A stretch of DNA of 64,000 nucleotides from Planobispora rosea (GCF_014648175.1 NZ_BMQP01000044.1:1-64000); one strand, 5' to 3'. Shown: positions 1-9,229, counted from the first letter of the stretch. Numbers and translations: made by a program. The notes: generated from the sequence alone by a model not told the origin.

Positions 1-240
1 AATCTGACCCGTTCGAGCACATCCATCCGGATTGCGACTGCCCCGTCTCCGAGGCAACCCCTCTACCTTACTCCACCATCCGGTTCATGTCCAATCGTGC
101 GAACATGCCCGAAATGTCGGAAGTTTGGAGAGAGGGAGGCAGGGTCGCTCCCTGCACCAAGAACATTAGCAGCCTTTCCGGATGGCATGAGCCATTCGCC
201 GGTAACAACTAGGTCTTCCCTCCCCCAGAGAGCCCCAAAC
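1..240. other. Window edge, no gene recognised
   Basis: This is the non-coding tail downstream of valS (read on the minus strand). It is less GC-rich than the genes around it. I see no RNA gene and no open frame with actinobacterial codon bias. In relatives a folC-type gene often follows valS, but nothing here supports one inside the window. Confidence 0.4.
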
Positions 241-276
241 ACGGAACCCCGGAGTCAACAGACTCCGGGGTTCCGT
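241..276. terminator. Strong hairpin downstream of valS
   Basis: A perfect 16-bp inverted repeat (arms 241-256 and 261-276) with an AACA loop lies 28 bases beyond the valS stop. There is no long T-run, as is usual for actinobacterial terminators. It is likely bidirectional. Confidence 0.85.
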
Positions 277-304
277 TCAAGCGCGGGTTCGGTCGGTCAC
301 GGGT

Positions 305-2902
305 TCAGCCGGCCGCGGGCCCGGCGGCGGGCCCACCGGCTGGCAGGGCCTCCAGCTGAGCCGTCAACCGGGCGATGTCCTGGTCGGCCTGGGCCGCGCG
401 GGCCCGGACCTTGGCCACCACGTCATCCGGCGCCTTCGCCATGAACTGCTCGTTCCCGAGCTTGGCCGCGACCTGCGCGGCCTCCTTCCGGGCCACGGCG
501 AGGTCCTTCTCCAGGCGCTTGCGCTCGGCGGCCACGTCGATCGTCCCCGCCGTGTCGATCTCCACGAGGACGCCGCCCACATCCAGCCGGGCGGTCGCGG
601 TGAACGACTCCGCCGGCTGGTCCAGGCGGAGCAGCGAGCGGATCGCACCCTCGTGCGAGGCGAGAGCCGTACCGGAGAGGGACAGCCGGGCGGCGACCCG
701 CTGGCCGGGCTTGAGTCCCTGGTCCGAACGGAACCGGCGGACCTCGGTGACCAGTGTCTGGACCGCGAGGATCTCCTCTTCCGCGGCGCGGTCGCGGAAG
801 GACTCCTGAACCGTGGGCCACGGCGCGACGGCGATGGACTCGCCGCCCGTGACGGCCCGCCACAGCTCCTCGGTGACGAACGGCACCAGCGGGTGGAGCA
901 GCCGGAGCAGCGCGTCGAAGACGTGCCCGAGGACCAGCCGGGTGTGCTCCTGGCCCGCGGCGAGTTGGATCTTGGCCAGCTCGACGTACCAGTCGCAGAC
1001 CTCATCCCACGCGAAGTGGTAGAGCAGGTCGGAGACCTTGGCGAACTCGAACTCCTCGAAGGCCTCGTCCACCGAGGCGACGACCTCCTGCAGACGGGAG
1101 AGGATCCACCGGTCAGCCGCGGTGAGCTCCGCCACCGGCAGCTCTCCGACCGTGGCGCCGTTCATCAGCGCGAACCGGGTGGCGTTCCAGATCTTGTTGC
1201 AGAAGTTCCGGGAGCCCCCCGCCCACTCCTCGCTGATCGCGACGTCGGAGCCGGGGTTGGCCCCGCGCAGCAGCGTGAAGCGGGTGGCGTCGGCGCCGAA
1301 GCGCTCGACCCAGTCGAGCGGGTCCACGACGTTCCCGAACGACTTGGACATCTTCTTGCCGTACTGGTCACGGACCATGCCGTGCAGCGCGACCGTCCGG
1401 AACGGCGGCTCGCCGTCCATGGCGTACAGGCCGAACATCATCATCCGGGCGACCCAGAAGAACAGGATGTCGTAGCCCGTCACCAGGACCGAGGTGGGGT
1501 AGAACTTCTCCAGCTCAGGCGTGCGGTCCGGCCAGCCCAGGGTGGAGAACGGCCACAGGCCCGAGGAGAACCAGGTGTCGAGGACATCGGGGTCCTGGAC
1601 GTAGCCCTCGGGTGCCTGCTCGTCGGGGCCCACGCAGACGACCTCGCCGTCCGGGCCGTACCAGACCGGGATCCGGTGGCCCCACCACAGCTGCCGCGAG
1701 ATGCACCAGTCGTGCATGTCGTCGACCCAGTCGAAGTAGCGCTTGGCCAGCTCCGGCGGGTGAATCTTCGTCCGGCCGTCGCGGACCGCGTCGCCCGCGG
1801 CCTTGGACAGCGGCGAGACGTTGACGAACCACTGCAGGGAGAGCCGCGGCTCGACCACCGTCTTGCAGCGTGAGCAGTGACCGACCGAGTGCAGGTAGGG
1901 ACGCTTCTCGGCGACGATCCGGCCCTGCTCGCGCAGCGCCGCGACCACCGCGGGGCGGGCCTCGAAACGGTCGAGCCCCTGGAACGGGCCGTGCGCGGTG
2001 ATCACGCCGCGCTCGTCCATGACCGTCAGCGACGGCAGGGAGTGACGGCGGCCGATCTCGAAGTCGTTCGGGTCGTGCGCGGGGGTGACCTTGACGGCTC
2101 CGGTGCCGAAGGCCGGGTCGACGTGCTCGTCGGCGACGATCGGGATGCGCCGCCCGGTCAGCGGAAGCTCGACCTCGCCGCCGACCAGGTGGGCGTAGCG
2201 CTCGTCGGACGGGTGGACGGCCACCGCTGTGTCGCCCAGCATGGTCTCGGCCCGGGTGGTGGCGACCACGATGGAGTTCTCGCCCTCGCCGTACCGGATC
2301 GAGACGAGCTCGCCCTCGTCCTCGCTGTGCTCGACCTCGATGTCGGACAGCGCGGTCAGGCAGCGGGGGCACCAGTTGATGATGCGCTCGGCGCGGTAGA
2401 TGAGCCCGTCGTCGAAGAGCCGTTTGAAGATGGTCTGAACGGCGCGGGAGAGGCCGGGGTCCATGGTGAAGCGCTCGCGCGACCAGTCGACGCCGTCGCC
2501 GAGCTTCTTCATCTGGCCGAGGATCCGGCCGCCGGACTCCTCCTTCCACTGCCAGACGCGCTCGACGAACGCCTCGCGCCCGAGATCGTGGCGGGACAGG
2601 CCCTCCTTGGCGATCTCACGCTCGACGACGTTCTGCGTGGCGATTCCCGCGTGGTCCATGCCCGGCAGCCAGAGCGTCTCGTAGCCGCGCATGCGGGCAC
2701 GGCGGGTCAGCGCGTCCTGGATCGAGTGGTCGAGCGCGTGGCCGATGTGCAACACGCCGGTCACGTTCGGCGGGGGCAGGACGATGGTGTACGGCTCGCG
2801 CTCGCTGCCCGGGTCCGCGGTGAAGTATCCGTTCGCCACCCAGCGCTCGTAGCTGCGGGTCTCGACGTCGGCGGGTGTGTACTGGGTTGGCAGCTCTGGC
2901 AT
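305..2902 (-). CDS. valS: Valyl-tRNA synthetase
   Basis: Class I aminoacyl-tRNA synthetase that charges tRNA-Val with valine in the cytoplasm. The protein is 865 residues, normal for the family. The HIGH signature is at residues 52-55 (VTGVLHIGHALD) and KMSKS at 517-521. Between them lies the CP1 editing domain (start TTRAETMLGDTAV). The C-terminus has the anticodon-binding helices and a final charged coiled-coil arm (RKRLEKDLAVARKEA), as expected for ValRS. I chose the ATG that begins MPELPTQY; an in-frame extension of 20 codons upstream has no family-like sequence. The gene follows clpX on the same strand, separated by a terminator hairpin, so it probably has its own promoter. No T-box leader is visible. 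Confidence 0.97.
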   Translation of the reverse strand: MPELPTQYTPADVETRSYERWVANGYFTADPGSEREPYTIVLPPPNVTGVLHIGHALDHSIQDALTRRARMRGYETLWLPGMDHAGIATQNVVEREIAKEGLSRHDLGREAFVERVWQWKEESGGRILGQMKKLGDGVDWSRERFTMDPGLSRAVQTIFKRLFDDGLIYRAERIINWCPRCLTALSDIEVEHSEDEGELVSIRYGEGENSIVVATTRAETMLGDTAVAVHPSDERYAHLVGGEVELPLTGRRIPIVADEHVDPAFGTGAVKVTPAHDPNDFEIGRRHSLPSLTVMDERGVITAHGPFQGLDRFEARPAVVAALREQGRIVAEKRPYLHSVGHCSRCKTVVEPRLSLQWFVNVSPLSKAAGDAVRDGRTKIHPPELAKRYFDWVDDMHDWCISRQLWWGHRIPVWYGPDGEVVCVGPDEQAPEGYVQDPDVLDTWFSSGLWPFSTLGWPDRTPELEKFYPTSVLVTGYDILFFWVARMMMFGLYAMDGEPPFRTVALHGMVRDQYGKKMSKSFGNVVDPLDWVERFGADATRFTLLRGANPGSDVAISEEWAGGSRNFCNKIWNATRFALMNGATVGELPVAELTAADRWILSRLQEVVASVDEAFEEFEFAKVSDLLYHFAWDEVCDWYVELAKIQLAAGQEHTRLVLGHVFDALLRLLHPLVPFVTEELWRAVTGGESIAVAPWPTVQESFRDRAAEEEILAVQTLVTEVRRFRSDQGLKPGQRVAARLSLSGTALASHEGAIRSLLRLDQPAESFTATARLDVGGVLVEIDTAGTIDVAAERKRLEKDLAVARKEAAQVAAKLGNEQFMAKAPDDVVAKVRARAAQADQDIARLTAQLEALPAGGPAAGPAAG

Positions 2903-2970
2903 CGTCACGGTGTCCAATTCTAGGGACGGTTGTCGAGGACGTTCGAACGGTAACGGGTTCACCTACGGCA

Positions 2971-3001
2971 GCGCCCCCGCGGAGTGTCTCCGCGGGGGCG
3001 C
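2971..3001. terminator. Terminator between clpX and valS
   Basis: A perfect 14-bp GC-rich stem (arms 2971-2984 and 2988-3001) with a TGT loop lies just after the clpX stop. It should end clpX transcription before valS. Confidence 0.85.
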
Positions 3002-3020
3002 CGGCCGTACGCTGTGGGGC

Positions 3021-4298
3021 TTATGCCGACTTCTCGCGCGGAGTGCGCTGCTTGGCGAGCTGGTCGCGGGGTACCAGGGTCGGGTTGACGTGCTCCAGCA
3101 CCGACTCCCGGGTGATGACGACGCGCGCCACGTCCTGGCGGGAGGGTACTTCGTACATCACCGACAGGAGGACCTCCTCCAGGATCGCCCGCAGGCCGCG
3201 AGCGCCGGTGCCGCGCAGGATCGCCTGGTCGGCGACGGCCTCCAGAGCGTCGTCGGTGAACTCGAGCTCGACGTTGTCCAGTTCGAACAGGCGGCGGTAC
3301 TGCTTGACGAGGGCGTTGCGCGGCTCGGTCAGGATCTGGATGAGCGCCTCGCGGTCGAGGTTGTGCACGCTCGTGATGACCGGGAGACGGCCGACGAACT
3401 CGGGGATCATGCCGAACTTCAGCAGGTCCTCGGGCATGACGTCACCGAAGACGTCGGAGGTGTCGATGTCCTCCTTGGAGCGGATGACGGCGTTGAAGCC
3501 GATTCCCTTCTTGCCGACCCGGGACTCGATGATCTTTTCGAGGCCGGCGAAGGCTCCGCCGCAGATGAACAGCACGTTGGTGGTGTCGATCTGGATGAAC
3601 TCCTGGTGCGGGTGCTTGCGTCCGCCCTGCGGCGGCACACTCGCCGTGGTGCCCTCCAGTATCTTCAGCAGGGCCTGCTGCACGCCCTCGCCGGAGACGT
3701 CACGGGTGATCGACGGATTCTCGCTCTTACGGGCGATCTTGTCGACCTCGTCGATGTAGATGATGCCGGTCTCGGCCTTCTTGACGTCGTAGTCGGCGGC
3801 CTGGATCAGCTTGAGCAGGATGTTCTCGACATCCTCACCCACGTAGCCCGCCTCCGTCAGCGCGGTGGCGTCGGCGATGGCGAACGGGACGTTCAGCATC
3901 TTCGCCAGCGTCTGGGCGAGCAGTGTCTTGCCGGAACCGGTCGGGCCCAGGAGCAGGATGTTCGACTTGGCCAGTTCCAGGCCGTCGTCACGCCCGCGCT
4001 CTCCGGACTGCACCCGCTTGTAGTGGTTGTAGACAGCCACCGACAGGGCTTTCTTCGCCTTGTCCTGCCCGATGACGTAGGCGTCGAGGAACTCGTAGAT
4101 CTCCCTCGGCTTGGGCAGGCTGTCCCACTTGAGTTCGGAGGACTCGCTGAGCTCCTCCTCGATGATCTCGTTGCAGAGATCGATGCACTCATCGCAGATG
4201 TATACGCCGGGCCCGGCGATGAGCTTCTTGACTTGCTTCTGGCTCTTCCCGCAGAAAGAGCACTTCAGCAGGTCTCCCCCGTCGCCGATGCGTGCCAC
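3021..4298 (-). CDS. clpX: ATP-dependent Clp protease ATP-binding subunit ClpX
   Basis: AAA+ unfoldase that recognises substrates, unfolds them and feeds them into the ClpP barrel. It is 425 residues, the usual size. The N-terminal zinc-binding domain shows the four cysteines (CSFCG near residue 10 and CDECIDLC near 35). Walker A is GPTGSGKT near residue 117, the pore loop GYVGED near 151, and Walker B IIYIDEVDKIAR near 180; sensor and arginine-finger regions follow. The GTG start is set by an AGGAG Shine-Dalgarno 8-9 bases upstream and by the conserved N-terminus ARIGDGGDLLKC; the frame stays open further upstream without homology. It follows clpP2 after about 190 bases containing a hairpin, so it may be partly uncoupled from the clpP operon. 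Confidence 0.97.
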   Translation of the reverse strand: MARIGDGGDLLKCSFCGKSQKQVKKLIAGPGVYICDECIDLCNEIIEEELSESSELKWDSLPKPREIYEFLDAYVIGQDKAKKALSVAVYNHYKRVQSGERGRDDGLELAKSNILLLGPTGSGKTLLAQTLAKMLNVPFAIADATALTEAGYVGEDVENILLKLIQAADYDVKKAETGIIYIDEVDKIARKSENPSITRDVSGEGVQQALLKILEGTTASVPPQGGRKHPHQEFIQIDTTNVLFICGGAFAGLEKIIESRVGKKGIGFNAVIRSKEDIDTSDVFGDVMPEDLLKFGMIPEFVGRLPVITSVHNLDREALIQILTEPRNALVKQYRRLFELDNVELEFTDDALEAVADQAILRGTGARGLRAILEEVLLSVMYEVPSRQDVARVVITRESVLEHVNPTLVPRDQLAKQRTPREKSA

Positions 4299-4446
4299 CC
4301 CAGATACTCCTTTGCGTGGGACCGCCCTGGCTGTCGCGGTCCGTTTCTTCCGACCGGCCCGATCCCGGTACGAATAGCCATCCCGCTCAGGTTTCGACGT
4401 TACCGTCTTCTGAGCCCTCAGTGAGCCCCCTGACGGCGAGTCGCAC

Positions 4447-4475
4447 CGGAAGGTGCCCAATTGGGCACCGTTCCG
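4447..4475. terminator. Palindromic hairpin between clpP2 and clpX
   Basis: The 18-base perfect palindrome GGTGCCCAATTGGGCACC (4452-4469) is extended by CGGAA/TTCCG arms with one bulged base. It lies immediately after the clpP2 stop, so a terminator or attenuator is likely. Because the core is a perfect even palindrome, a protein-binding site is also possible. Confidence 0.6.
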
Positions 4476-4491
4476 ATGCAATCTACCCCCT

Positions 4492-5136
4492 TTAGGAGGC
4501 GACGGCCTTGGCAAGCTTCTTACGCGACGGGATGATGTCGTCGATCAGCCCGTACGCCTTGGCTTCCTCGGCGTTGAGAATCTTGTCGCGCTCGATGTCC
4601 TTGCGGACGTCCTCGGGCGTCCTGCCCGAGTGCTGCGCCACGAGCGTCTCCAGGAGCGCCCGCATCCGCAGGATCTCGCGCGCCTGGATCTCGATGTCGC
4701 TGCCCTGGCCCCCGCCCTCCGTGGAGGGCTGGTGGATGAGCATGCGGGCGTTCGGCAGGGCGAACCGCTTGCCCGGCGTGCCGCCGGCCAGCAGGACCGC
4801 GGCCGCCGAGGCCGCCTGCCCGAGACAGACCGTCTGGATCTCCGGCCGGACGAACTGCATCGTGTCGTAGATCGCCGTCATGGCGGTGAACGAGCCGCCC
4901 GGCGAGTTGATGTAGATGCTGATGTCGCGGTCGGGATCGAGCGACTCCAGGGTCAGCAGCTGGGCCATCACGTCGTTGGCCGAGGCGTCGTCGATCTGCA
5001 CCCCGAGGAAGATGATGCGGTCCTCGAAGAGCTTGTTGTACGGATTCATCTCCTTGACGCCGTACGACGTGCGTTCGACGAAGGAGGGAAGAACGTATCG
5101 GCCGTTGATGTCTCCCGGCCGGATCAACTCACTCAC
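4492..5136 (-). CDS. clpP2: ATP-dependent Clp protease proteolytic subunit (ClpP2)
   Basis: Serine peptidase subunit of the mixed ClpP1P2 tetradecamer typical of actinobacteria. It is 214 residues. The catalytic serine is Ser110 (LGQAASAAAVLLAGG) and the histidine is His135 (MLIHQPSTEGG); the oligomerisation helix and handle region are intact. The GTG start (VSELIRPGDING) lies 13 bases after the clpP1 stop and is preceded by a GAAGGGG ribosome-binding site, so the two subunits are co-transcribed and made in balance. An open frame extending upstream inside clpP1 is a shadow of that gene. Assignment as ClpP2 rather than ClpP1 rests on gene order. Confidence 0.95.
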   Translation of the reverse strand: MSELIRPGDINGRYVLPSFVERTSYGVKEMNPYNKLFEDRIIFLGVQIDDASANDVMAQLLTLESLDPDRDISIYINSPGGSFTAMTAIYDTMQFVRPEIQTVCLGQAASAAAVLLAGGTPGKRFALPNARMLIHQPSTEGGGQGSDIEIQAREILRMRALLETLVAQHSGRTPEDVRKDIERDKILNAEEAKAYGLIDDIIPSRKKLAKAVAS

Positions 5137-5149
5137 CTTGTGTGCCCCT

Positions 5150-5794
5150 TCAGGAGACGGCGCCCTCGGAGGGCACCTGGCGGGCGCTCCGGACGACGTG
5201 GTCGATGAAGCCGTAGTCCCTGGCCTCCTCGGCCGTGAACCAGCGGTCACGGTCGGAGTCGGACTCGATCTGCGCCAGGTCCTGGCCGGTGTGGAAGGCG
5301 ATGCGCTCGGCGAGAGTCTTCTTGACGTAGAGCATCTGCTCGGCCTGGATGGCGATGTCGGCGGCGGTGCCGCCGATGCCACCGGACGGCTGGTGCATCA
5401 TGATGCGGGCGTGCGGCAGGGCGTAGCGCTTGCCACGCGCGCCGGCGCACAACAGGAACTGGCCCATGGAGGCGGCCAGACCCATCGCGACCGTGCACAC
5501 GTTGTTCGGCACGTACTCCATCATGTCGTAAATCGCCATACCGGCGGTCACTGAACCGCCCGGCGAGTTGATGTAGAGCCAGATGTCCCGGTCGGCGTCG
5601 TCGGCCGCCAGCAGCAGCAGCTCGGCACAGATTCGGTTGGCGATCTCGTCATTGACCTGGGTGCCCAGCACGATGATGCGCTCGCGCAGCAGCCGCTGGT
5701 AGAGCTGGTCTTCGAGCCTGAACGAGCCGTTCGGCTGGCTCATCGACTCAGGGCCCGAGCCGGTCGGCTGGTAGAAGGTCGGCGGGCTGGTCAC
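5150..5794 (-). CDS. clpP1: ATP-dependent Clp protease proteolytic subunit (ClpP1)
   Basis: First gene of the clpP1-clpP2 pair and partner subunit in the mixed ClpP complex. It is 214 residues from the chosen GTG. The catalytic serine is Ser109 (GLAASMGQFLL) and the histidine is His134 (IMMHQPSGG). The core starts at about residue 25 (EDQLYQRLLRERII). The GTG at 5794 has a GGAAGG ribosome-binding site; an internal ATG (MSQPNG, residue 18) would give 197 residues and cannot be excluded because the N-terminal propeptide is variable. A ClgR-type box lies about 90-105 bases upstream, suggesting stress-induced expression as in other actinobacteria. Confidence 0.95.
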   Translation of the reverse strand: MTSPPTFYQPTGSGPESMSQPNGSFRLEDQLYQRLLRERIIVLGTQVNDEIANRICAELLLLAADDADRDIWLYINSPGGSVTAGMAIYDMMEYVPNNVCTVAMGLAASMGQFLLCAGARGKRYALPHARIMMHQPSGGIGGTAADIAIQAEQMLYVKKTLAERIAFHTGQDLAQIESDSDRDRWFTAEEARDYGFIDHVVRSARQVPSEGAVS

Positions 5795-5882
5795 AGCGTC
5801 ACCTTCCGATGCGTCGTAATCGATTGGCTTTGCTTGTGACCTTAACGCGCCCCGCCTGCCGGACATGCCCCCTCCACGTGCT

Positions 5883-5898
5883 GTTCGCCGACAGCGCA
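5883..5898. promoter_or_regulatory. Candidate ClgR operator upstream of clpP1
   Basis: GTTCGCCGACAGCGCA fits the actinobacterial ClgR core CGC-Y-N-A-N-R-GCG exactly (CGC 5886-5888, GCG 5894-5896). ClgR activates clpP operons in Streptomyces, Corynebacterium and Mycobacterium. The site sits between the tig terminator and clpP1, which is the expected position. No clgR gene is in this window. Confidence 0.7.
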
Positions 5899-5924
5899 TG
5901 CGGGGAAGGCGCGCCGCAGACGAC

Positions 5925-5959
5925 GACACCCCCGCCGTGGGAACACGGACGGGGGTGTC
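5925..5959. terminator. Terminator between tig and clpP1
   Basis: A 15-bp GC-rich stem with one bulged base and a GGAA loop (arms 5925-5939 and 5944-5959) directly follows the tig stop. Confidence 0.8.
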
Positions 5960-5988
5960 ATACGCGTCGTCGCAGGGCCTGCCGGGGG

Positions 5989-7371
5989 TTACTCGGCGGC
6001 CTTCTCCTCGGCCTGCTCCGCGGCGGGCTCCTCCGTGGGGGCCTCACCGTTGATCTCGGTGTAGATGGCCTTGAGGTCCACCTCGTTGCCGGCCTCGTCG
6101 ACCACCTTGGCGGCGTCGCCGACGACGCTCTTGGCCTTGTCACGGACGATCTCGACCATGGCCAGGGTGAGCTGGTCGTTGTCGGCCAGGTGCTGGGCCA
6201 GCACGTTCGGGGCGACGTTCATCTGCATGGCGCGGCGGACCACGAAGTTGGTCAGCTCCTGCTCGCTGACACCGAGCTCCTCGGCCTTGACGATCTTGTC
6301 GAGGACGAAGCCCGTCTTGAGGGCCTTGGCCGAGGTCTTCTCGATCTCGGCGTTCCGCTCCTCCTCGGTGGTCTGGTAGAGGCGGAAGTACGCCTCCTTG
6401 CTCAGGCCGCTCTCGGCGATCTGGTGCTCGAGGTTGTGCTTGCGGCTGTCGATCTCGGTCTTGAGCGCGCTCTCCGGCAGCGGGATGTCGATCTTGTCCA
6501 GGAGGGCGTCGAGGGCGTTCTCCCGGGCCTGGACGACCTGGTCGATGAGCTTGTTGCGGCGGGCCTGCTCGCGGATGCTCTCCTTGAGCTCGTCAAGGGT
6601 GTCGAACTCGCTCGCCAGCTGGGCGAACTCGTCGTCCAGCTCCGGGAGGACCTTCTCCTTGACGCTCTTGATGGTGATGGTCACCACGGCCTCCTCGCCG
6701 GCGTTCGCGCCGCCGACCAGGTTGGTGGTGAACTCCTTGACGTCGCCGGCGGCCATGCCCTCCAGCGCGTCGTCCAGGCCCTGCAGGACCGAGCCGGCGC
6801 CGACCTCGTAGGAGACGTCGTTGGCCTGCTGCTCCTCGATGTTCACACCGTCGATCGCGGCGGCGAGGTCCATCACCACGAAGTCGCCCTTGGTCGCGGG
6901 GCGCTCGACGCCGGTCAGCGTCGCGAAGCGCTGGCGCAGCGCGTCCAACTGGGCGTTGACGTCCTCGTCGGACACCTCGGCGACCGGGACGGTGACCTCG
7001 ATGCCCTGGTAGTCCGGGATCTCGAAGTTCGGGCGGATGTCGACCTCGGCGGTGAACTCGACCTGCTCGCCGTCATCGATCTTGGTGACTTCGATCTCCG
7101 GCTGGCTGACCGGGAAGATGTCGCTCTCCTCGACGGCCTGGCCGTACAGCTTCGGCACCGCGTCGTTGAGGGTCTCCTCGAGCACCACCGCGCGGCCGAA
7201 GCGCTGCTCGATGATGCGGGCCGGAACCTTGCCGGGGCGGAAACCGGGGACGCGCACCTGCTGCGCGACCTTCTTGTACGCCGCCTGCATGCTCTCGCCG
7301 AGCTCCTCGAACGGCACCTCGACAGTGAGCTTGACCCGGGTCGGGCTGAGCTCCTCGACAGCGGTCTTCAC
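5989..7371 (-). CDS. tig: Trigger factor, ribosome-associated chaperone and peptidyl-prolyl isomerase
   Basis: Binds at the ribosomal exit tunnel and assists folding of nascent chains. The protein is 460 residues. The N-terminal ribosome-binding domain contains a signature-like GFRPGKVPARIIEQRFG near residue 42. A central FKBP-type PPIase domain (starting near GDFVVMDLAAAIDG) is followed by the long helical chaperone domain and an acidic, alanine-rich tail (EEPAAEQAEEKAAE). The GTG start (VKTAVEELSPTRVKLTVEV) has an AGGAG box 9 bases upstream. It heads the tig-clpP1-clpP2-clpX row conserved across bacteria, here with a hairpin after it so that clpP1P2 can be regulated separately. Confidence 0.96.
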   Translation of the reverse strand: MKTAVEELSPTRVKLTVEVPFEELGESMQAAYKKVAQQVRVPGFRPGKVPARIIEQRFGRAVVLEETLNDAVPKLYGQAVEESDIFPVSQPEIEVTKIDDGEQVEFTAEVDIRPNFEIPDYQGIEVTVPVAEVSDEDVNAQLDALRQRFATLTGVERPATKGDFVVMDLAAAIDGVNIEEQQANDVSYEVGAGSVLQGLDDALEGMAAGDVKEFTTNLVGGANAGEEAVVTITIKSVKEKVLPELDDEFAQLASEFDTLDELKESIREQARRNKLIDQVVQARENALDALLDKIDIPLPESALKTEIDSRKHNLEHQIAESGLSKEAYFRLYQTTEEERNAEIEKTSAKALKTGFVLDKIVKAEELGVSEQELTNFVVRRAMQMNVAPNVLAQHLADNDQLTLAMVEIVRDKAKSVVGDAAKVVDEAGNEVDLKAIYTEINGEAPTEEPAAEQAEEKAAE

Positions 7372-7580
7372 GGGGTGGTCTCCTTGATCAAGCTTCGAGT
7401 GATCGCGGGCGCGCCAATTCGTACGGCTACCGCGGCAAGCTCGCGCGCCGCGCCCACATGAGCGGCACCGGTCACAGCCATGAGACATGCCACACGATCA
7501 GGGCATGCTTCGCCGTGGCGGGTGTCCAGCGCCGCAGGCCAGTCTAGGGCAGACCCATACCTTGCAGCGACCGGCGCCGT

Positions 7581-8453
7581 TCAGTTCTCTTTGATTATGC
7601 GTTTAAGGATGTCAACCGTTTCGTCCGGCGTGGTGCTCACCGCGCACAACCGCTCCATGACCTCGCTGTAGCGGTCCACGTCCTCACGCTTGTCCAGGTA
7701 CAGGGCGCTGGCGAGCTGCTCCACGTAGACCACGTCGGGCAGTTCGCGGTCCTGGAAGCGCAGGATGCTGAAGGCGCCGCCCTCCGCGCTGTGGCCGCCG
7801 AAGCTGAAGGGCATGACCTGAATCGTGATGTTGGGCTGGCGCATGAGATCCATCAGGTGCTCCAGCTGGGCCCGCATCACGTCCGTGCCGCCGATGGGGC
7901 GCCGGAGCGCCGCCTCGTCGATGACCGCCCAGAAGAACGGTCCGTCGGGGCGCTCCAGGATGCGTTGGCGTTCGAGGCGCAGGTCCACCCGGCGCGCGAT
8001 CTCCTCGGGCGCGACCCCGGCGCTTCCCGCGGTGATGACGGCCCTGGCGTACTCCTTCGTCTGCAGCAGGCCGGGCACGAACTGCACCTCATAGGTGCGG
8101 ATCCGGGACGCCGCCTCCTCCAGTCCGACGTAGGTCTGGAACCAGCTGGGGAGGAGGTCGTTGAAGCGGTGCCACCAGCCGGGTTCGTTCGCTCTGAGAA
8201 GGAGGTCCATCACGGCTGCGCGCGCCCCCTCGTCCTCTACTCCGTACAAGGTGAGCAGGTCCGCGACATCGCGTTCCCTCAGACCGACCCGCCCGAGCTC
8301 CATCCTGCTGATCTTGGATTCGGAGCAGCGGATCCGGTGGCCGGCCTCCTCGCGCGTGAGGCCGGCGGCCTCGCGCAACCGGCGCAGTTGGGAGCCCAGG
8401 AGGATACGCAGAGCTGTGGGACCGGACCCCGGCCCCTGGTGGATCTGCGTCAC
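7581..8453 (-). CDS. XRE-family regulator with DUF5753 domain (WhiJ-like)
   Basis: A DNA-binding protein of 290 residues. The helix-turn-helix occupies about residues 15-75 (LRRLREAAGLTREEAGHRI then SESKISRMELGR). The rest is the DUF5753 sensor-like domain, including the motif FVPGLLQTKEYARAV. In Streptomyces such proteins occur in many copies next to small DUF397 proteins and RsbW-like ATPases and affect development and antibiotic production. Here it is divergent from an RsbW-like ATPase, but no DUF397 gene is present. The GTG at 8453 has a GGGAGG site 4-5 bases upstream; an in-frame GTG 11 codons earlier has a poorer site. The ligand is unknown. Confidence 0.85.
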   Translation of the reverse strand: MTQIHQGPGSGPTALRILLGSQLRRLREAAGLTREEAGHRIRCSESKISRMELGRVGLRERDVADLLTLYGVEDEGARAAVMDLLLRANEPGWWHRFNDLLPSWFQTYVGLEEAASRIRTYEVQFVPGLLQTKEYARAVITAGSAGVAPEEIARRVDLRLERQRILERPDGPFFWAVIDEAALRRPIGGTDVMRAQLEHLMDLMRQPNITIQVMPFSFGGHSAEGGAFSILRFQDRELPDVVYVEQLASALYLDKREDVDRYSEVMERLCAVSTTPDETVDILKRIIKEN

Positions 8454-8697
8454 TTCGCCTCCCTGTTCACGTGGGCCAGCGGACACAGTGTCACCACTTC
8501 CGGCCGCCGTGACAAGGTCCCAACTCTACGGCCCCATTCGTCGCTTCTCTACGGGGCTCGCCCATGCGGCTGCACATTGCAGCTGCACGTGCATTTGGGT
8601 CTTGCAGGAGGCGTTCTCGTGACCCATGATGGCTTAGTGCATATTGGGCTTAAGGCGCACAAGCTCTGAAAACTCTCAACCATCACGGAGACTCACC

Positions 8698-9213
8698 ATG
8701 ACAGCGGGAGGTACCGGCAGGATGGTGGAGGAGCCCATATCGGCTGCCGACTGCCTGCAGGCGACCCGCGAGATCGGCTTCGACGCCTTCCTGGTGGCCG
8801 ACCGCTCCGACGCCACGGCGTGTCCCCTTCCCCGGCAGGCCGACTCCGTCAAAACCGCCAGGGACGTGACCCGTTCGACCCTCAGCGAATGGGGCCTGGC
8901 CGAACTCAGCGACGACGCGGCGCTGGTCGTCTCCGAACTGGTGACCAACGCCGTCCGTTACGCGCTGTGCCCTCCCAGCCGGACCGCGGCCCACCCCATC
9001 ACCCTGCTGCTGCTGCGCCTGACCTCGCCCTCGCACGTGCTCCTGGCCGTCGCCGACCCCAGCGACGAGGCCCCCGTCCGCAAGGAGCCCGACTTCATCT
9101 CCGAGAACGGGCGCGGTCTCTACATCGTCGAGACCTACAGCCACTCCTGGGGCTGGGACCACCTCAACCGCGGCGGCAAGGCCGTCTGGGCCCTCTTCAG
9201 CGGCACCCGCTGA
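8698..9213 (+). CDS. RsbW/SpoIIAB-like ATP-binding regulatory protein
   Basis: A 171-residue single-domain GHKL ATPase of the anti-sigma type. The N-box is visible as LVVSELVTNAVRYA, followed by VADPSD (G1) and GRGLYIVE (G2). Proteins of this family bind and may phosphorylate STAS anti-anti-sigma partners or block sigma factors. No such partner is adjacent. It is divergent from the XRE/DUF5753 gene and ends 16 bases before the SHMT-like gene, so it probably shares a transcript with that enzyme. The ATG at 8698 (MTAGGTGRMVEEP) has ACGGAGA upstream. The first 45 residues are outside the ATPase fold. Confidence 0.85.
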   Translation: MTAGGTGRMVEEPISAADCLQATREIGFDAFLVADRSDATACPLPRQADSVKTARDVTRSTLSEWGLAELSDDAALVVSELVTNAVRYALCPPSRTAAHPITLLLLRLTSPSHVLLAVADPSDEAPVRKEPDFISENGRGLYIVETYSHSWGWDHLNRGGKAVWALFSGTR

Positions 9214-9229
9214 GTCGCGCGGCCCGTCC

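Noticed and set aside
653..1873. Long open frame on the plus strand inside valS
   Set aside because: It is a mirror frame of valS with no domain and atypical composition; high GC makes long shadow frames common.
2877..4424. 515-codon plus-strand frame over clpX
   Set aside because: Fully antisense to clpX and made of its reversed codon pattern.
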